Source: CAWAMR01 sp963783095 (GTDB lineage Bacteria > Planctomycetota > Planctomycetia > Gemmatales > Gemmataceae). From it: a stretch of 64,000 bases of DNA. Under the pieces are notes generated by a model. The model ran no database searches. It was not told where the DNA came from and saw only the letters and a program-made list of their open reading frames with translations. Where the stretch lies: positions 124,001-188,000 of the forward strand of contig CAWAMR010000002.1 of NCBI GenBank assembly GCA_963783095.1, read 5' to 3'. Positions within the stretch are counted from its first letter, which is position 1. Each line of letters begins with the position of its first letter. The translations under genes were made by a program, and so were the position numbers. Shown here piece by piece: positions 62,667-64,000 of the stretch.

Positions 62667-64000
62667 TTTTCGGCTTATACTCCATTCCCAATTGTTCGAA
62701 GAGAAACGCATAAACATCCGCTTGTTTGTTGATCGCGGAACTCAAGCTGTCGCCGATGCCGTGGCCCGAACTGAAACTGACTTGCAGCAGAATCGGCTTC
62801 TTCGACGCGGTCGCGGCCTGAAGACGGGCCGTCATCTTCAGAGAATTCGCCGGATCGACTCGGCCATCGTTGATACCCGTCAACAAGAACACCGCAGGGT
62901 AAGCCATCCCATCTTTGACGCGATGATATGGGGAATAATCATAGAGAGCGTTGAACTGGCGCTCGTTCTTGACCGTGCCGAATTCGGTGACATTGAATGC
63001 ACCATTGGGATGGAGTTCAACCCGCAACATATCGTAAATGCCGACGTGGGTGACGACCGCCCGAAAGAGCTTGGGATGCTGCGTTATCATCGCACCCATC
63101 AACAGGCCGCCATTGCTGCCACCCTCGATGGCGAGATGTTCCGATGTCGTGTATTTCAACGCAATCAGCTTGTGGCGCAAGCGGCGAAGTCGTCGAACAC
63201 GTTTTGCTTGCGCGTCAGGTTGCCGGCTTTGTGCCATTCCTCGCCGTATTCAGCGCCGCCCGAATGTTGGCCAGCGCGTAGACCCCACCCTGTTCCAGCC
63301 AGATCCGGGACGCAGGGCGGAATCGGGGTGTGACACTGGAGCCGTAACCGCCGTAGCCGTAAAGCAATGTCGGGTTGGTTCCATCGAGTTTCACTCCCTT
63401 TTTTCGGAGAATGCTCATCGGAACCTTGGTGCCGTCCTTGGAGGTTGCGAATTCCCGCACGACTTCGCAATCGCTGAAATCTGCCGGTGAGGTGCTGGAC
63501 AAGGCAGTGCGGGTCAGCTTCTTGGCACCTTTCTCATAGAGATACCAGCCTATCGGCTGCAAGAAGGTTTCCATCTGTATCAGGACCGCATCTGCGGGAA
63601 GCGGAACGATCGCTTTGACGGAAGCCACCGGAGGCAGCGGAACCAGCGAACTCTTTCCGTCGAAACCCACGAAGCGAAGACGAGAAGGACCACCCTCACT
63701 ATCGACGACATAAAGGCCGCCGGTTGTGGGTTTGAATACAGTCACCAGGCGATTGGACGATGTATGCAAAGCGTCGATGGCAACTTCACTTTCCGGAACA
63801 ATGACGGTTGCTTGCGACAAGGAATAGGGTCGCTTGTCGAGCGGGAGGCGTAGAATCTTCCCGCGCGGTGAACCTTTGCGCGAAAGCAAGTAGAGTGCGT
63901 TGTCGCCTGCTGCACCGAATGCCGGCGCTGATTTCGTCGTCGTAGTGTGTCAGGGTCTCCCACGCCCCGACGGGACCGCGCAAGTGGTGCATGAATTCGC
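62656..64000 (-). CDS. Prolyl oligopeptidase family serine peptidase (partial, two frameshifts)
   Basis: N-terminal part is outside the window. Beta-propeller end: SRKGSPRGKILRLPLDKRPY, LYVVDSEGGPSRLRFVGFDG. Catalytic domain: LYGYGGYGSSVTPRFRP, then after a shift near 63225 GGAEYGEEWHKAGNLTRKQN, LAIEGGSNGGLLMGAMITQH (catalytic Ser), TGINDGRVDPANSLKM (Asp) and SGHGIGDSLSSAINKQADVY (His). Another shift lies near 63925. It cleaves after proline in short peptides; no signal can be assessed because the start is missing. Confidence 0.9.

Overview
The window comes from a planctomycete, most likely of the Gemmata lineage. The signs are a DUF1501 secreted protein at the left edge, a DUF1559 pilin-like protein followed by a small lipoprotein, two ECF sigma factor/Ser-Thr kinase pairs (one kinase with a long TPR tail), a small lipoprotein resembling Gemmata paralogous families, an H4MPT-linked C1 protein, and unusually extended SecE and NusG. 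This is inferred from gene content; no rRNA is present.

Layout. 0-8.8 kb: DUF1501 protein, EamA transporter, small secreted proteins, ECF sigma/kinase pair, nadD, a membrane PilZ-like protein and the C1 protein. 9-10.6 kb: an eroded accessory patch with two TIR proteins. 10.9-15.8 kb: an Hsp70-superfamily protein, a secreted protein and pyrF. 15.8-17.8 kb: an operon encoding a small lipoprotein, a TIR domain fused to sigma-70 region 4, and a SAM methyltransferase. 17.8-21.4 kb: second ECF sigma/kinase pair. 21.4-22.5 kb: a modular repeat array. 22.7-24.7 kb: two-domain PurE, a HEPN/MNT toxin-antitoxin pair and a PLD-like remnant. 25-28.2 kb: dioxygenase, EF-hand protein, PLP decarboxylase, HTH regulator. 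28.5-45 kb: tRNA-Thr, Tyr, Gly, Thr, tuf, tRNA-Trp, secE, nusG, rplK, rplA, rplJ, rplL, rpoB, two small unknown genes, rpoC. This is nearly the E. coli order, except for the genes between rpoB and rpoC. 46-49 kb: a tightly overlapping five-gene operon headed by a GNAT/RHH toxin-antitoxin pair. 49.8-57.5 kb: an LMW-phosphatase/SUI1 fusion, a dynamin-like GTPase, ThiO, a dCTP deaminase fragment, a TPR protein, and the DUF1559/lipoprotein pair. 57.5-64 kb: glycogen phosphorylase, a partner-switching triad (RsbW-like, STAS, FHA-GAF-PP2C) and a prolyl oligopeptidase cut by the window edge.

Sequence quality. Many genes that must be intact (tuf, rpoB, rpoC, secE, nadD, glgP) carry single-base frameshifts, often in or beside short homopolymer runs and heavily clustered in tuf and the second half of rpoB. 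I read these as sequencing or assembly errors and give whole-gene coordinates with approximate shift positions. The 8-bp tandem duplication in the HEPN gene and the junctions in the TIR patch look different and may be real.

Intergenic DNA is rich in long inverted repeats. Several have arms that are themselves tandem repeats of 6-7 nt words, with different words at each locus.
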